Shown here: positions 25,921 through 34,435 of the stretch, in pieces
Numbering within the stretch: position 1 is the stretch's first letter
How the letters are laid out: each line of letters starts with the position of its first letter
Assembly (NCBI GenBank): GCA_028288445.1
Contig: JAQBNT010000160.1
Location: 1 to 64,000, forward strand
Reading direction: 5' to 3'
Source of the DNA: Hymenobacter sp.
Lineage (GTDB): Bacteria > Bacteroidota > Bacteroidia > Cytophagales > Hymenobacteraceae
Length of the DNA stretch: 64,000 nt
The notes under the pieces: generated by a model
What the model was told of the DNA's origin: nothing
The model's input: only the letters and a program-made list of their open reading frames with translations
Database searches by the model: none
Translations under genes and position numbers: made by a program

Positions 25921-26140
25921 GGGCCAGGCGGGGCATGGCCTAGGTCTTCCACGCTCTGCTTAGGGCCAGGCAGAATGCGGCTACCCATAAGGAGAGCATG
26001 GTTAGTGCCAGCCGGGGCATGGCTACCCATAAGCAGGACGGACGTGACTAGGGCTAAGCGGAGCGCAGCTAGGGCTAGGCGGGACGTGATTAGGGCTAGA
26101 CGGAGCGCGGCTGGGGCTAAGCAGAGCGTAGCTAGGGTCT
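25921..26140. repeat. Degenerate 21-bp tandem repeat
   Basis: Eight to nine units, best seen as AGGGCTAAGCGGAGCGCAGCT followed by AGGGCTAGGCGGGACGTGATT and AGGGCTAGACGGAGCGCGGCT, mostly 21 bp apart with one 25-bp unit near 26024. Open frames run through it on both strands and read as seven-residue repeats, but no start, signal peptide or known domain supports a gene. Confidence 0.75.
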
Positions 26141-26574
26141 GCCACGTCTGGCTTGGTACCACTCAGGACCGGCTTGCGGGAGGCCGTCGGGCGCGGGCCG
26201 TGGTGGCCGGGCGGACCGCGGCGGACCGGCCGGGCGCAGGCAATAAAAAAGAGTGGAGCGGGGTGAAAATCAGGTATTAATACGCTATTGCCGACGGGCC
26301 GGGGGCCAGTCCTTTGCAGGGCAATTGGCTCCCGATGACGGAGCCCGGCTGTGTTCCGCATCGTGCAATAACCGTCCCCCGCTGCTCAGTGGCAGTAGCG
26401 CGGCGGTCCGTCTGCTCCCCGCCACCCGCCACCCGCCGCACCACCCGCCGCCCTCGCTGGCCGGCCCCGGCCCCCACGCCGCCGCCCTCCCGCCTGGGGT
26501 GGCGGCGGCGTTGGCGCGTGGCCCCGGTGGCAAAACCACCTGTTCATGCGATGCTGCTGCGGGGGCCGGGTGCG
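26141..26574. other. Gap with GC-rich hairpins, no gene seen
   Basis: Holds a GC hairpin ACGCCGCCGCC (26476-26486) with GGCGGCGGCGT (26501-26511), a small hairpin GGTGG-CAAAA-CCACC (26526-26540), and simple CCACCCG-type repeats near 26410-26450. No coding signal. Confidence 0.6.
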
Positions 26575-26582
26575 TACTTTAG
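26575..26582 (+). promoter_or_regulatory. Near-match -7 element before the delta-60 gene
   Basis: TACTTTAG, one base off consensus, as at 19311. Confidence 0.4.
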
Positions 26583-26669
26583 CGGCGTTATTACTTTTTA
26601 ATGAATTTATTGGCCGTCGTTCCGGAAGGGGAGGGGGTTGTTGCCTTGCTCACCCCTTATCTCAACCAG

Positions 26670-29363
26670 ATGACCCTCTTTACCTTGTTCTCCGGTCGCG
26701 CTATGCCCGCGGCTCATTGGCTCTGCCTGGCCCTGCTGGCCACGGGCCTGCTGGCGGCCCGCCCCGCGCAGGCGCAGCTGGCCGACCGGCAAACCTACGT
26801 GACCAACGGCCAGGTCAACGCCATCGTACGCGACGGGGCCACGGTGTACATCGGGGGCACCTTTACTTATGTGGGGCCGAACAACCCCTACGGCAGCGCC
26901 CTTAGTACCGCCACGGGCGCGCCCGCCCCGCGCTCGGCCGTGCCCAACGGCGCGGTGTGGGCCGCCGTGCCCGACGGGGCGGGGGGCTGGTACATCGGGG
27001 GCAACTTCACGCAGGTGGGCGGCGTGGCCCGCAACCATGTAGCCCAGCTCGACGCCAACGGGGCCGTCACGGCCTTCAACCCCAACGCCAGCGGCAACGT
27101 CCTGGCCCTGGCCGTGGATGGGGGCACGGTGTACGTCGGGGGCACCTTCACCAGCATTGGTGGCGCGACCCGCAACAACATCGCGGCGCTCAACGCGGCC
27201 GACGGGTTGGCCGTGGTGGGCTTCAACCCCAACGCCAGCGCCACCGTGCAGGCGCTGGCCGTGGCGGGGGGCGTGGTGTACGCCGGGGGCGGCTTCACCA
27301 GCATCGGCGGCGCGACCCGCAACTATATCGCGGCGCTCAACATAGCCGACGGGCTGGCCGTCACGGCCTTCAACCCCACCGCCAACAACAACGTCCTGGC
27401 GCTGGCCGTGGATGGGGGCACGGTATATGCCGGGGGGCAATTCACCAGCATCGGCGGGCAGGTGCGCAACCGCCTCGCCGCGCTCAACGCGGCCGATGGG
27501 CTGGCCGTGGCGGGCTTCGACCCCAACGCCAGCGCCACCGTGCAGGCACTGGCCGTGACAGGCACCACGCTCTACGCGGGGGGGCAGTTCGCCACCATCG
27601 GCGGCACGACCCGCAACAACATCGCGGCGCTCAACACGGCCGACGGGCTGGCCGTGGCGGGCTTCAACCCCAGCGCCAACAACAGTGTTCTGGCCCTGGT
27701 TGTAGATGGGAGCACGGTGTACGCCGGGGGGCAGTTCACCAGCATCGGCGGGCAGGTACGCAACCGCCTCGCGGCGCTCAACGCGGCCGATGGGCTGGCC
27801 GTGGCCGCCTTCAACCCCAACGCCACCGGCACCGTCTATTCCCTGGCCGTGGCGGGGGGCGCGGTGTACGCCGGGGGCACCTTCACCAGTATCGGCGGAC
27901 AGGCGCGCAACAACATCGCGGCGCTCAACGCGGCCGACGGAGTGGCCGTGGCGGGCTTCAACCCCACCGCCAATAACGCCGTCTTGGCGCTGGCCGTGGA
28001 TGGGGGCACGGTGTATGTCGGGGGGCAATTCACCAGCATCGGCGGGCAGCCTCGCAACCGCCTCGCGGCGCTCAATGCGGCCGACGGGCTGGCCGTGGCG
28101 GGCTTCAACCCCAACGCCACCAACGCCGTCTTGGCGCTGGTCGTGGCGGGGGGCGTGGTGTACACCGGGGGCGCCTTCACCAGCATCGGCGGCGCGACCC
28201 GTAACTATATCGCGGCGCTCAACGCGGCCGACGGACTGGCCGTGGCGGGCTTCAACCCCAATGCCAACAGCCACGTCTATTCCCTGGTCGTGGATGGGGG
28301 CACGGTGTACGCCGGGGGCCTGTTCACCAGCATCGGCGGGCAGGCGCGCAACTCTATCGCGGCGCTCAACGTGGCCGACGGGCTGGCCGTGGCGGGCTTC
28401 AACCCCACCCCCAACAGCAACGTGCAGGTGCTGGCCATGGCGGGGGGCGTGGTGTACGCCGGGGGCACCTTCACCAGCATCGGCGGGCAGGCGCGCAACT
28501 ATATCGCGGCCATTAACGCGGCCGACGGGCTGGCCGTGGCGGGCTTCGACCCCAACGCCAGCAGCGCCGTCTTGGCGCTGGTCGTGGATGGGGGCGTGGT
28601 GTACGCCGGGGGCAACTTCACCACCATCGGCGGGCAGGCGCGCAACCGCCTCGCGGCGCTCAACGCGGCCGATGGGCTGGCCGTGGCGGGCTTCAACCCC
28701 AGCGCCAACGCCACCGTGCAGGCGCTGGCCCTGGCCGGCACCACGCTCTACGCCGGGGGGCAGTTCGCCACCATCAACGGGCAGCCGCGCCCGAGCCTGG
28801 TGGCGCTGAACGCCGTGACCGGGGTGCCGCTGCCGGTGGTGCTGCGCGCCTTCACGGCCACCCTTGCCGGGGTGGGGGCCGTGCGCCTGGCCTGGGCCAC
28901 GGCCAGCGAGCAGCGCAGCGCCGCCTTCGAGGTGGAGCGCAGCGCCGATGGCGTGACGTTTGCCCGCATTGGCATGGTGGCCGCCACCGGCAGCAGCAGT
29001 GCCCCGCGCAGCTACGCGTGGCTGGATGCGCAGCTGCCCGCCCATGCCTCCACCCTTTACTACCGCCTCAAGCTGGTGGATACGGACGGCACGTTCGCCT
29101 ACTCGCCCGTACGCACGCTGGGCCTGACCGGTGCGGGCACGGGCCTGGCCGTCTACCCCAACCCGGCTCGTGGCGGCGCGGCCACGCTCACGGGCGCGCT
29201 GCCCGGTGCGGCGGTCACGGTGCTGGACGCGCTGGGACGCCCGATGCTTACCGCCACGGCCGATGCCAGCGGCAAGGTCGCCCTGGCCCTGCCGGCCGGC
29301 CGGCCCCTCGGCGTGTACGTGGTGCGCGCCGGAGCCAAGGCCCTGCGCCTGACGGTGGAGTAG
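26670..29363 (+). CDS. T9SS cargo with delta-60 (DUF5122) propeller repeats
   Basis: An 897-residue surface protein, function unknown. Signal peptide ending AARPAQAQ. Then about 12 repeats of 49 residues (147 bp at DNA level), each with AVDGGTVYAGGTFTSIGG, ARNNIAALNAADGLAV and AGFNPNA, the pattern of delta-60/DUF5122 propeller repeats. C-terminal ASEQRSAAFEVERS module and sorting domain (VYPNPARGG ... RLTVE). The ATG at 26670 is preferred; an ATG at 26601 would make an over-long signal peptide and one at 26703 is also possible. The repeats are so alike at DNA level that homogenisation by recombination is likely. Confidence 0.87.
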   Translation: MTLFTLFSGRAMPAAHWLCLALLATGLLAARPAQAQLADRQTYVTNGQVNAIVRDGATVYIGGTFTYVGPNNPYGSALSTATGAPAPRSAVPNGAVWAAVPDGAGGWYIGGNFTQVGGVARNHVAQLDANGAVTAFNPNASGNVLALAVDGGTVYVGGTFTSIGGATRNNIAALNAADGLAVVGFNPNASATVQALAVAGGVVYAGGGFTSIGGATRNYIAALNIADGLAVTAFNPTANNNVLALAVDGGTVYAGGQFTSIGGQVRNRLAALNAADGLAVAGFDPNASATVQALAVTGTTLYAGGQFATIGGTTRNNIAALNTADGLAVAGFNPSANNSVLALVVDGSTVYAGGQFTSIGGQVRNRLAALNAADGLAVAAFNPNATGTVYSLAVAGGAVYAGGTFTSIGGQARNNIAALNAADGVAVAGFNPTANNAVLALAVDGGTVYVGGQFTSIGGQPRNRLAALNAADGLAVAGFNPNATNAVLALVVAGGVVYTGGAFTSIGGATRNYIAALNAADGLAVAGFNPNANSHVYSLVVDGGTVYAGGLFTSIGGQARNSIAALNVADGLAVAGFNPTPNSNVQVLAMAGGVVYAGGTFTSIGGQARNYIAAINAADGLAVAGFDPNASSAVLALVVDGGVVYAGGNFTTIGGQARNRLAALNAADGLAVAGFNPSANATVQALALAGTTLYAGGQFATINGQPRPSLVALNAVTGVPLPVVLRAFTATLAGVGAVRLAWATASEQRSAAFEVERSADGVTFARIGMVAATGSSSAPRSYAWLDAQLPAHASTLYYRLKLVDTDGTFAYSPVRTLGLTGAGTGLAVYPNPARGGAATLTGALPGAAVTVLDALGRPMLTATADASGKVALALPAGRPLGVYVVRAGAKALRLTVE

Positions 29364-29384
29364 AACCTTCCCCCACCACATGGT

Positions 29385-29423
29385 CCTGACAATGGGCAGG
29401 CCAATGGCCTGCCCTTTGTCAGG
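29385..29423 (+). terminator. Terminator of the delta-60 gene
   Basis: Arms CCTGACAATGGGCAGGCC (29385-29402) and GGCCTGCCCTTTGTCAGG (29406-29423), one mismatch. Same core (GGGCAGGCC / CTGCCCTTTGTC) as the hairpin at 25819. Confidence 0.75.
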
Positions 29424-29498
29424 AATAGCCTTCACGCTCCGACAGACATCGTTCACGGTGCGGCTAGCCCTAGCCACGTAATCATGGCCATCATCAAC

Positions 29499-30191
29499 TC
29501 AGCCGCGCTGCTTCTGGGGCTTGGGCGCTTCGGGCTGCTGCTGTAGCAGCTCCAGCAGCCGGGCAGGGGTGAGGCCGGTGAAGTCGTTGATGACGGCGAG
29601 CGGGGCCTGAAAGTCCTGCGCCTGGAGGGTGGTGGCCACGGCCACGCAGCGCATGCCGGCCCGGTAGGCGGCCTGCTCGCCCAGCAGGGCATCTTCGAAC
29701 ACGATGCAGTCCTCGGGCTTCACGCCCAGCTTGGCGGCGGTGGCGGTGTAGGTGTCGGGGTGGGGCTTGCCCTTGGGCACGTCGTCTTTGCCCACGATGA
29801 CGTCGAAGTAGCGGCGCAGGTCGAGGTGGTCGAGGATGTAGCTGAGGGTGGGGCCGCCCGAGCCGGTGCCCAGGCCGATTTTGAAGCCCTGGGCCCGGGC
29901 GGCTTGCAGGAAGGGGATGAGGCCGGGCAGGGCGCGGCGCTTGCTCCAGTACAGGGTGCGGTAGAGGAACTCGCGCTGCTCGGCGTAGCCTTCCAGCTCC
30001 TTCTTGGGAATGCGGTGGCGGAAGACGCTTTGGATGATTTCGCCGGCGGGCATGCCGTTGAGGCGCTTGAGGAGCTTCGTGGCGTTGGTCTTCAGGCCGA
30101 GGTCGCGGAAGAGGAGCTGGAAGGCACGGGCCTGGGTGGGGGTGTTATCGACGAGGACGCCGTCCATGTCGAAGATGAGGGCTGGTTTCAT
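29499..30191 (-). CDS. HAD-family hydrolase, beta-phosphoglucomutase/phosphatase-like
   Basis: A 230-residue cytoplasmic enzyme. HAD motif I FDMDGVLVD (nucleophile and acid Asp) is right at the N-terminus, motif II is the Thr/Ser in GLGTGSGG, then a Lys in GKPHPD and motif IV IVFEDALLG. The alpha-helical cap between motifs I and II is of the beta-phosphoglucomutase/phosphonatase type. The substrate cannot be told. Start at 30191 because motif I should lie near the N-terminus; a longer upstream extension would overlap the divergent promoter. Divergent from the alkaline phosphatase gene, with 69 bases between. Confidence 0.9.
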   Translation of the reverse strand: MKPALIFDMDGVLVDNTPTQARAFQLLFRDLGLKTNATKLLKRLNGMPAGEIIQSVFRHRIPKKELEGYAEQREFLYRTLYWSKRRALPGLIPFLQAARAQGFKIGLGTGSGGPTLSYILDHLDLRRYFDVIVGKDDVPKGKPHPDTYTATAAKLGVKPEDCIVFEDALLGEQAAYRAGMRCVAVATTLQAQDFQAPLAVINDFTGLTPARLLELLQQQPEAPKPQKQRG

Positions 30192-30226
30192 AATCCAGCG
30201 TACGCATGGCGGGCGGGGTGCGGCGG

Positions 30227-30234
30227 TATCTTTG
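30227..30234 (+). promoter_or_regulatory. -7 promoter element for the alkaline phosphatase gene
   Basis: Exact TATCTTTG, 26 bases before the ATG. Confidence 0.72.
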
Positions 30235-30260
30235 CCGGGCTTTCGCTCAATTGCCATTTC

Positions 30261-31967
30261 ATGAAGACTCTCCTTGCCTTAGCCTTCCTGGCCCTGCCCA
30301 CGCTGGCGGCCCCTTCCGCCGAGCCCGTGCCGCGCCCCAAGCTGGTGGTGGGCATCGTGGTGGACCAGATGCGCTACGACTACATCTACCGCTACTGGAG
30401 CAAGTACCCGGCGGGCGGCTTCCGGCGCTTGCTGGGCGAAGGCTTCAGCTACGAAAGCTGCCACTACAACTACGTGCCCACCTACACCGGCCCCGGCCAC
30501 GCCAGCGTGTACACCGGCACCACGCCGGCCGTGCACGGCATCATCGGCAACAACTGGTGGGTGCGCGAGGAAGGCCGCGAAACCTACGTGACCGAGGACA
30601 AAACCGTGAAAGCCGTGGGCGGCACCGAGGCCGCCGGCCAGATGTCGCCGCGCCATATGCTCAGCACCACCATCACCGACGAGCTGCGCCTGGCCACCAA
30701 CTTCCAGGCCAAAACCATTGGCGTGAGCATGAAGGACCGGGGCAGCATCCTGCCCGCCGGCCACTCGGCCACCGCCGCCTACTGGTACGACGGCACCAAC
30801 GGGGCCTTCATCAGCAGCACCTTCTACCAGCCCGCCCTGCCCGAGTGGGTAGCGAAGTTCAACGCCGCCGGCCACGCCGCCCAGTACCTGTCCAAGCCCT
30901 GGAACACCCTGCTGCCCATTGCCGACTACACCGAAAGCTCGGCCGATGACGTGCCCTGGGAAGGAGCCTTCAAGGGCGAAGCCCGGCCCGTGTTCCCGCA
31001 CGACCTGCCAGTGCTCTCGGCCGGCGCGCCCGCCTCGGTGCAGCCCGCCCTCAAGAACTCGGGCGAAACCCGCAACCCGCAGGCCCCCACCCAGAACCTC
31101 GACCTCATCCGCAGCACGCCCTTCGGCAACAGCCTGACCACCGACTTTGCCCTCGAAACCCTGCGCCAGGAGCAGATGGGCCAGCGCAGCATCACCGATT
31201 TCCTGGCCGTGAGCTACAGCTGCACCGATTACGTGGGCCACCAGTTCGGCCCCAACTCCATCGAAGCCGAAGACACCTACCTGCGCCTCGACCGCGAGCT
31301 GGCCCGCCTCTTCGAAGCCCTCGACAAGCAGGTGGGCAAGGGCCAGGCCCTCGTCTTCCTCACCGCCGACCACGCCGCCGCGCACGCCGTGGGCTTCTCG
31401 CAGGCCCACCGCCTGCCCGGCGGCGGCGTCGGCCCGTCGGTGATGCGCGACTCGGTGCAGCGCGCCCTCACCCGCCAGTACGGCCCCGGCCAGTGGGTGC
31501 TCAGCTACGAAAACCAGCAGGTCTACCTCAACCGCCCCCTGCTTCAGAAGAAGAGCATTGACCTGGCCAAGGCGCAGCAGGCCGTGGCCACGGCCCTGCT
31601 CACCCTGCCCGGCGTCACCCAGGCCCTCACCGCCCTCGACCTCCAGCGCGCCCACTGGAGCGAGGGCCTGGGCATGTACCAGGAAAACGGCTTCTACGCC
31701 CCGCGCTCCGGCGACGTGCTCACCGTGCTGGCCCCCGGCTGGCTCGAAGCCTACGCCTTTCCCGTGGTGAAGGGCACCACCCACGGCTCGGCCGGCGCGT
31801 ACGATACGCACGTGCCGCTGCTGTTCTGGGGCTGGGGCGTGAAGCACGGCGAGTCATCGGCCGCCGTGCGCATCGTGGACATTGCGCCCACCATCGCGCA
31901 GTTTCTGCACATCCAGGAGCCCAGCGGCTGCTCGGGGGTGCCGCTGCGCGAGGTGCTGGGGAGGTAG
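30261..31967 (+). CDS. pafA: PafA-type alkaline phosphatase
   Basis: Secreted or periplasmic phosphomonoesterase of 568 residues in the alkaline phosphatase superfamily. Signal peptide MKTLLALAFLALPTLAA. The Thr nucleophile sits in YTGPGHASVYTG, the PafA-specific Asn in IGNNWW, and the Lys/Arg pair in MKDRGSILPAGH. Zinc ligands are in VVDQMRYDY, DYVGHQFGP, LTADHAA and GTTHGS. This set matches Elizabethkingia PafA, a broad phosphate-scavenging enzyme. ATG at 30261 chosen for the signal peptide. No sorting domain, so probably periplasmic. A repeat element follows, then the pyrophosphatase gene, giving a loose phosphate-metabolism group with the HAD gene. Confidence 0.92.
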   Translation: MKTLLALAFLALPTLAAPSAEPVPRPKLVVGIVVDQMRYDYIYRYWSKYPAGGFRRLLGEGFSYESCHYNYVPTYTGPGHASVYTGTTPAVHGIIGNNWWVREEGRETYVTEDKTVKAVGGTEAAGQMSPRHMLSTTITDELRLATNFQAKTIGVSMKDRGSILPAGHSATAAYWYDGTNGAFISSTFYQPALPEWVAKFNAAGHAAQYLSKPWNTLLPIADYTESSADDVPWEGAFKGEARPVFPHDLPVLSAGAPASVQPALKNSGETRNPQAPTQNLDLIRSTPFGNSLTTDFALETLRQEQMGQRSITDFLAVSYSCTDYVGHQFGPNSIEAEDTYLRLDRELARLFEALDKQVGKGQALVFLTADHAAAHAVGFSQAHRLPGGGVGPSVMRDSVQRALTRQYGPGQWVLSYENQQVYLNRPLLQKKSIDLAKAQQAVATALLTLPGVTQALTALDLQRAHWSEGLGMYQENGFYAPRSGDVLTVLAPGWLEAYAFPVVKGTTHGSAGAYDTHVPLLFWGWGVKHGESSAAVRIVDIAPTIAQFLHIQEPSGCSGVPLREVLGR

Positions 31968-31996
31968 CACGAGACTTTTGCCGAACATCGAAAACC

Positions 31997-32088
31997 CTGT
32001 CATCCTGAGCGCAGCGAAGGACCTTATCACCGCTGAACTGGACATTGTTCGGGCGTGATAAGGTCCTTCGCTGCGCTCAGGATGACAG
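31997..32088. repeat. REP-like palindrome, copy 1 (TGTCATCCTGAGC family)
   Basis: Outer arms CTGTCATCCTGAGCGCAGCG and its complement, about 30 bp of perfect stem including AAGGACCTTATCAC, with a 26-nt loop. A second copy is at 58475-58576. Words like GTCATCCTGAGC occur as dispersed repeats in several GC-rich bacteria. Confidence 0.85.
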
Positions 32089-32155
32089 AAGCTCCGGAAA
32101 ACGACTTTCTAAGCTGCTTCATTAACAAACTCCCGCTTCCGCTTGTAATTTTGTC

Positions 32156-32163
32156 CCTGGCCG
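32156..32163 (+). promoter_or_regulatory. -7 promoter element for ppa
   Basis: Exact TAATTTTG, 28 bases before the ATG. Confidence 0.68.
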
Positions 32164-32191
32164 TCAAGATAGGCGGCTGCTTTCCCTGAAT

Positions 32192-32746
32192 ATGACCCAC
32201 TTCAACCCCTGGCACGACGTGTCGCGCGGCGACGAAACCCCTACCGTCGTCCAGTCCATCATTGAAATCCCCAAAGGCAGCAAGGCCAAGTACGAGCTCG
32301 ACAAAGAGAGCGGCCTGCTGAAGCTGGACCGCGTGCTGTTCTCGGCCGTGCATTACCCCGCCGCCTACGGCTTCATCCCCCAAACCTACTGCGACGACAA
32401 GGACCCGCTGGATATTCTGGTGCTCTCGTCGGTCGACATCGTGCCCATGTGCCTCGTGGAGGCCAAGGTCATTGGCGTGATGCAGATGGTGGACCAGGAC
32501 GAGGAAGACGATAAAATCATCGCCGTGGCCGCCAACGATATTTCGGTGAACCACTACAACGACATCTCCGACCTGCCCCCGCACACGCTGCTCGAAATGC
32601 AGCGCTTCTTCGAGGACTACAAGGCCCTGGAGCACAACAAGCACGTAGTAGTGGAGCGCTTCATGGGCAAGGAAGATGCCTACCGCATCATCAACGACAG
32701 CATCGAACTGTACAAGACCACCTTCGGCGACCGCAAGGCCGAATAG
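32192..32746 (+). CDS. ppa: Inorganic pyrophosphatase (family I)
   Basis: Cytoplasmic Mg2+-dependent enzyme that splits pyrophosphate and drives biosynthetic reactions; 184 residues, normal for the bacterial family. Motifs: [23 protein letters not shown] near the N-terminus (residues about 23-45), YGFIPQTY, and the signature [11 protein letters not shown] with its catalytic Asp residues. Start ATG 32192 follows a clear -7 element. Confidence 0.95.
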   Translation: MTHFNPWHDVSRGDETPTVVQSIIEIPKGSKAKYELDKESGLLKLDRVLFSAVHYPAAYGFIPQTYCDDKDPLDILVLSSVDIVPMCLVEAKVIGVMQMVDQDEEDDKIIAVAANDISVNHYNDISDLPPHTLLEMQRFFEDYKALEHNKHVVVERFMGKEDAYRIINDSIELYKTTFGDRKAE

Positions 32747-32791
32747 CTACGGTCGAGCTACCTTTTTCTGGAATGCCCGTAAAGGCGAAGC

Positions 32792-33475
32792 ATGGCAATA
32801 CAGCGCCCCGCTTCGCCTTTTTGGCGTTTTCTCTACGAGAACAGTCTCATCATCGTCATTCTGCTGCTCACGCTGGGCACCCTGGCCGGGCAGTTCGTCA
32901 CGGGCTGGCACGACAACAACGACGAGCTCAAGGACATGGGCCTGGCCCAGCTCTCGGCCGGGCAGTACTTCCACTCCGGCCACTTCCTCGAAGCCACGTT
33001 TGAGAACTGGGAAAGCGAGTTCCTGCAAATGGCCCTCTACGTGCTGCTCACCGTCTGGCTGCGCCAGCGCGGCTCCTCCGAGTCGAAAAAGCTGTATGAG
33101 GAAGAGGAAGTAGACGCCGAGCCCGACCCGTCCAAAAAGGACGCGCCCTGGCCGGTGCGGCAGGGCGGCATAGTGCTCAAACTCTATAAAAGCTCCCTGA
33201 GCATCGCCTTTTTCGGGCTGTTTCTGGGGGCGTTTTTCCTGCACGCCCGGGGTGGGGCCGAAGTCTACAGCATCGAGCAGGTGCACGACGGCAAGCCGGC
33301 CGTGGATATTTGGGGGTACATGGCTACCTCGCGGTTCTGGTTCGAGTCGCTGCAGAACTGGCAGAGCGAGTTTCTCAGCATCCTGAGCATCGTGGGCCTC
33401 AGTATCTTCCTGCGCCAGCACGGCTCGCCCGAGAGCAAGCCCGTGGATGCGGCCCACAGCGAAACCGGCAAATAA
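32792..33475 (+). CDS. DUF6766-like membrane protein with internal duplication
   Basis: A 227-residue inner membrane protein, function unknown. Four hydrophobic segments in two pairs. Each pair ends with the same motif: FENWESEFLQMALYVLL then LRQRGSSESK (about residues 70-103), and LQNWQSEFLSILSIVGL then LRQHGSPESK (about 186-217). The motif is the one I associate with DUF6766. Between the halves lies a charged cytoplasmic linker (EEEEVDAEPDPSKKDAP). The usual family member has a single copy, so this protein looks like a fused duplication. Start ATG at 32792, 45 bases after ppa. Confidence 0.75.
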   Translation: MAIQRPASPFWRFLYENSLIIVILLLTLGTLAGQFVTGWHDNNDELKDMGLAQLSAGQYFHSGHFLEATFENWESEFLQMALYVLLTVWLRQRGSSESKKLYEEEEVDAEPDPSKKDAPWPVRQGGIVLKLYKSSLSIAFFGLFLGAFFLHARGGAEVYSIEQVHDGKPAVDIWGYMATSRFWFESLQNWQSEFLSILSIVGLSIFLRQHGSPESKPVDAAHSETGK

Positions 33476-33514
33476 GCGGGCGACAACGCGCGGGCGCGGC
33501 TTTACCTTCGCTTC

Positions 33515-34390
33515 GTGGATTCTTCCCCTTCCTTCGCCGCGCCCGGTGCCGCCCGCCCCTTCCTGCGGCGGGCCTTCGATGCGCTGCTGTTCAGCAGCGG
33601 GTGGCTGGCCGGTGCGGCGGCGGCCCAAACGGCCGCCAGCTTCCGCCGCTGGCCCGCTGCCAGCGTGAGCTACCGGGTGGTGGCCTTGGTATTTGCTGCC
33701 ACGCTGCTGGTCTATAATCTCGATGCTGTGCTGCCCTTCAAGCACCGCCAGCCGGCCGGCACCTCCGGGCGCAAGGCCTGGCAGCAGCGGCATCGGCGCG
33801 GGCTGGCGGCGCTGGCGGGCATAGCGGCGCTGGTGGCCGGCTACCTGTTTCTGGCCGATGGCTGGTGGCGGTACCTGCCGGCCCTGCTGCCCCTCACGGT
33901 GCTGGCGCTGGTGTATTCGTGGCCGCTGGTGCGCTGGCAGGGCCAGCGCCGCGCCCTCCGCGAAGTGCCCCTGCTGAAGGGGTTTCTGATTGCGGGCGTG
34001 TGGTCGGCCATCACCGTGGGGCTGCCCGCGCTGGCCCTGCACTGCCCGCTGGCCGAGGCCCTGGGCCTGCTGGCGCAGCGTTTCTGTCTGGTGCTGGCCC
34101 TCACCATTGTGTTCGACATCCGCGACCTGAGCCGCGACCGGGCGGCCGGCACCCGCACCTTTCCGGTGGTGCTGGGCCTGGCCGTGGCCAAAGCCGTGGC
34201 CCTGGCCTTCCTGGCCGCCGCCATGCTGCTGGGCTTCGAGCGCGGCGTGGCCCCGCTGGGGCTGCTGCTCACGGGCCTCTCCGCCGCCACGGTCATCGTG
34301 CTGGCCGACGAGCGCCGGAACGACTATTTCTTCGCCTTCCTGGCCGATGGCGTGCTGCTGGTGCCGGCCGTGCTGTATTTCGTGGTGTAG
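33515..34390 (+). CDS. UbiA-like prenyltransferase family membrane protein
   Basis: A 291-residue protein with eight or so transmembrane helices. The second Asp-rich motif of the UbiA family is clear (FDIRDLSRDRAAGTRTFPVVLG). The first is weak: YNLDAVLPFKHR replaces the normal NDxxDxxxD pattern, so catalysis is uncertain. No usable ATG; the GTG at 33515 is the start, with TACCTTCG (a near -7 element) 5 bases before it. Could belong to quinone or carotenoid metabolism or be a non-enzymatic relative. Confidence 0.75.
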   Translation: MDSSPSFAAPGAARPFLRRAFDALLFSSGWLAGAAAAQTAASFRRWPAASVSYRVVALVFAATLLVYNLDAVLPFKHRQPAGTSGRKAWQQRHRRGLAALAGIAALVAGYLFLADGWWRYLPALLPLTVLALVYSWPLVRWQGQRRALREVPLLKGFLIAGVWSAITVGLPALALHCPLAEALGLLAQRFCLVLALTIVFDIRDLSRDRAAGTRTFPVVLGLAVAKAVALAFLAAAMLLGFERGVAPLGLLLTGLSAATVIVLADERRNDYFFAFLADGVLLVPAVLYFVV

Positions 34391-34435
34391 CCCCCGGCCG
34401 TATTTTGCGTGCCTTCACCCCACCAAACAACCTTT

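Noticed and set aside
25921-26140. CRISPR array at the 21-bp repeat
   Set aside because: Units are contiguous without unique spacers and there are no cas genes.
25806-26162. Minus-strand frame with seven-residue repeats in the 21-bp repeat array
   Set aside because: A 21-bp repeat gives heptad text in any open frame; no start, promoter or family match. Reported as a repeat instead.
26607-29477. 956-residue minus-strand frame over the delta-60 gene
   Set aside because: Its regular repeats mirror those of the real plus-strand gene.
29760-30260. N-terminal extension of the alkaline phosphatase frame
   Set aside because: It overlaps the divergent HAD gene and promoter; the signal peptide starts at 30261.
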